This document shows, piece after piece, positions 62,655 through 64,000 of a DNA stretch of 64,000 bases (its first letter is position 1; every line of letters begins with the position of its first letter). The position numbers and the translations under genes are program-made. Under the pieces are notes generated by a model that saw only the letters and a program-made list of their open reading frames with translations, had not been told where the DNA came from and searched no databases. The stretch spans positions 682,001 to 746,000 of the forward strand of contig NC_008391.1 in assembly GCF_000203915.1 (NCBI RefSeq), read 5' to 3'. The DNA is from Burkholderia ambifaria AMMD (GTDB lineage: Bacteria; Pseudomonadota; Gammaproteobacteria; Burkholderiales; Burkholderiaceae).

Positions 62655-63725
62655 TCAGCCGGACGACCGTGGCAACTCATTTCCCTGCGCAGCACCGCAT
62701 TGATGGCAATGCGGAAAGAAGAAGAAATTCCGGCCGCCGCATTCGCAGACATTGAAAAGCCGCAATCCGCAATGTACGCAGAACGTGGAATCGTCGCCGC
62801 CGAGATTCCATTGTTTGTCGCATGACGGGCAGCGCTTTTTTTCGAGTGACCGAACGGCTTTTTCGTATCCGATCGTGCGCGCGCGTGCTCCCTGATCCTG
62901 CTGCAATTCGAGCCGTTTGCGTTCGGCATAGCGCTGAAATGCCTTCATCATGTAAAGGCCGGCGAATACCGTGAGTGCAATGCCGACCAGAACCCGGACA
63001 TAGCCGCCGAAATTCGGCAGGTACGGAACCAGTTCAACGAAAAACGCGCTCAGTGCAAACAGGCCAAAACCATACACGAACGGCCAGTAGCGCACCTTGC
63101 GGTAGCGGATGAACAGCCAGATCGCAACCAGCAGTATCGGTAACGTCAGCGCCAGCCGAAGCCCGAACACTTGCATCTCGTAGTGCCGTGTTGCCGCGTC
63201 GAAGCGCCGTTCGGCTACCGCGTTCGCTTCGGCGATTTGCGTGTCCACTTGAGTCTGCTGCGAGCTCAGTGCCCGTTGCTGGTCGCCGATCGCATCGATC
63301 TGATGCTGCCAGTTGACCACCACGGCCTGGAGCGTATCAAGCTTGTGCGTTCTGGCCAGAATGTCCGGGTTCCTCGCGCTGTCTCCTGTCACCGAGCGGG
63401 TTGCCACCCAGTTGCGGAAACTTTCCTTCTCGGCCGCGTACTCCTTCGCGGCGCGGCCGCGCGCCACTTCCATTGTGTCGGCCTTCTCGACAAGCGCGTC
63501 GTGCTGCGCCTGCAGACCGCGCCGCGCCGCGTCCAGCCGCGCCTTTGCCTGAGTATCGGCGAATTGCTCGATGACGGGCGGACCGCCGCTCGGCGCGAAC
63601 GCCATGTCGCGGATCACCAGACCGCCGAGCATGTTGAGAAAGATCGCGAAGATGATCGCAATTGCCCATGACGCGAGTCGCAGGAGCCGCGCTGGACTGG
63701 TCAGGCCGTCGCCGGAATTCATCAT
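62655..63725 (-). CDS. Membrane protein with coiled coil and C-terminal zinc ribbons
   Basis: This 356-residue protein has an N-terminal membrane segment (LASWAIAIIFAIFLNMLGGL), a long charged helical region with coiled-coil character (about residues 40-185), and then three further membrane segments around residues 190-260. The C-terminal cytoplasmic tail has zinc-ribbon cysteines: CPSC, CVHCG, CECGG and HCHQCG. The start at 63725 follows GAGGG ten bases upstream; a second ATG at 63722 and one at 63758 are possible. Function unknown. Confidence 0.85.
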   Translation of the reverse strand: MMNSGDGLTSPARLLRLASWAIAIIFAIFLNMLGGLVIRDMAFAPSGGPPVIEQFADTQAKARLDAARRGLQAQHDALVEKADTMEVARGRAAKEYAAEKESFRNWVATRSVTGDSARNPDILARTHKLDTLQAVVVNWQHQIDAIGDQQRALSSQQTQVDTQIAEANAVAERRFDAATRHYEMQVFGLRLALTLPILLVAIWLFIRYRKVRYWPFVYGFGLFALSAFFVELVPYLPNFGGYVRVLVGIALTVFAGLYMMKAFQRYAERKRLELQQDQGARARTIGYEKAVRSLEKKRCPSCDKQWNLGGDDSTFCVHCGLRLFNVCECGGRNFFFFPHCHQCGAAQGNELPRSSG

Positions 63726-63963
63726 TATTTTTTTGCCCTCTGTTGGAATGGCGTTCATTGTCGCCAATCTCGATACCGCCATCAATTGGCTCTTTCTCGT
63801 CGATTTCAGCCCGGCGCCGCTCCGATGCTGCATGCGGACGTTGAACGGCCCGCCAGTTCGCGCAACCGCTCTGCGTCGGCGATCTTCGCGATGTTGTCGA
63901 ACGATTGGAATTGGCCGGGAACCGTCACCGTCAGATAGAATGATGCGCTTTGCCCGTACTCCT

Positions 63964-64000
63964 ATGTGGTTCAAGAATCTTCAGCTTCACCGTCTTCCGG
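63964..64000 (+). CDS. rdgC: Recombination-associated protein RdgC, 5' end only
   Basis: The first twelve codons before the window ends read MWFKNLQLHRLP, the characteristic start of RdgC (MWFKNLQLYRL in related proteins). RdgC binds double-stranded DNA and limits RecA activity. Only the start is visible, so the call depends on this short but distinctive sequence. Confidence 0.85.
   Translation, partial: MWFKNLQLHRLP

Overview
The window reads as part of a Burkholderia cepacia complex genome, probably chromosome 2. The evidence is high GC content, dense coding in RGG/GCG-rich codon usage, Burkholderia-type porin and Pal proteins, and a gene set matching the low-oxygen-activated (lxa) locus known from B. 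cenocepacia. The assignment comes from reading gene content, not from a database search.

Region 1 (1-11,900) is an anaerobic persistence and overflow-metabolism block. It holds two zinc alcohol dehydrogenases (the first cut by the window edge), an FNR-type regulator with the full set of [4Fe-4S] cysteines, four universal stress proteins, acetate kinase, a phasin-like protein, PhaB-like reductase, PhaC-like PHA synthase and a phosphotransacetylase. Four FNR-type boxes (2017-2030, 4017-4030, 6142-6155, 11888-11901) tie it together. One of them lies upstream of a 61-residue membrane protein. AckA plus Pta would give ATP from acetyl-CoA, while PhaB/PhaC and the dehydrogenases would dispose of reductant.

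Region 2 (12,100-20,240) has a TetR regulator with matching operators in front of itself and of an MDR-family reductase, a small monooxygenase-fold protein, a periplasmic molybdenum hydroxylase/2Fe-2S/triheme cytochrome c operon, and an aldehyde dehydrogenase closed by a strong terminator.

Region 3 (20,240-33,100) is accessory DNA of mixed and locally low GC. It contains orphan small genes, one complete and two damaged copies of related insertion sequences bracketing a trimeric autotransporter adhesin, an M4 metalloprotease (ZmpA/ZmpB type), a PEBP protein, a frameshifted glutaredoxin, an old yellow enzyme and an SDR.

Region 4 (33,100-50,600) holds a large lipoprotein, a divergent LuxR-type regulator, and a single 12.4-kb gene for a roughly 4,124-residue protein. 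That protein has a C-terminal LysM domain, hydrophobic segments and three internal His...Cys modules that look like clan CD cysteine peptidases. It is the strongest candidate for something undescribed.

Region 5 (50,600-64,000) returns to core-like content: porin, a stand-alone Pal-type lipoprotein, a membrane protein, a tiny glycine-rich lipoprotein, a second molybdenum hydroxylase/2Fe-2S/cytochrome c operon on the minus strand, a diguanylate cyclase, an RMF-like small protein, a desuccinylase-family hydrolase, a zinc-ribbon membrane protein, and the first codons of rdgC at the right edge.
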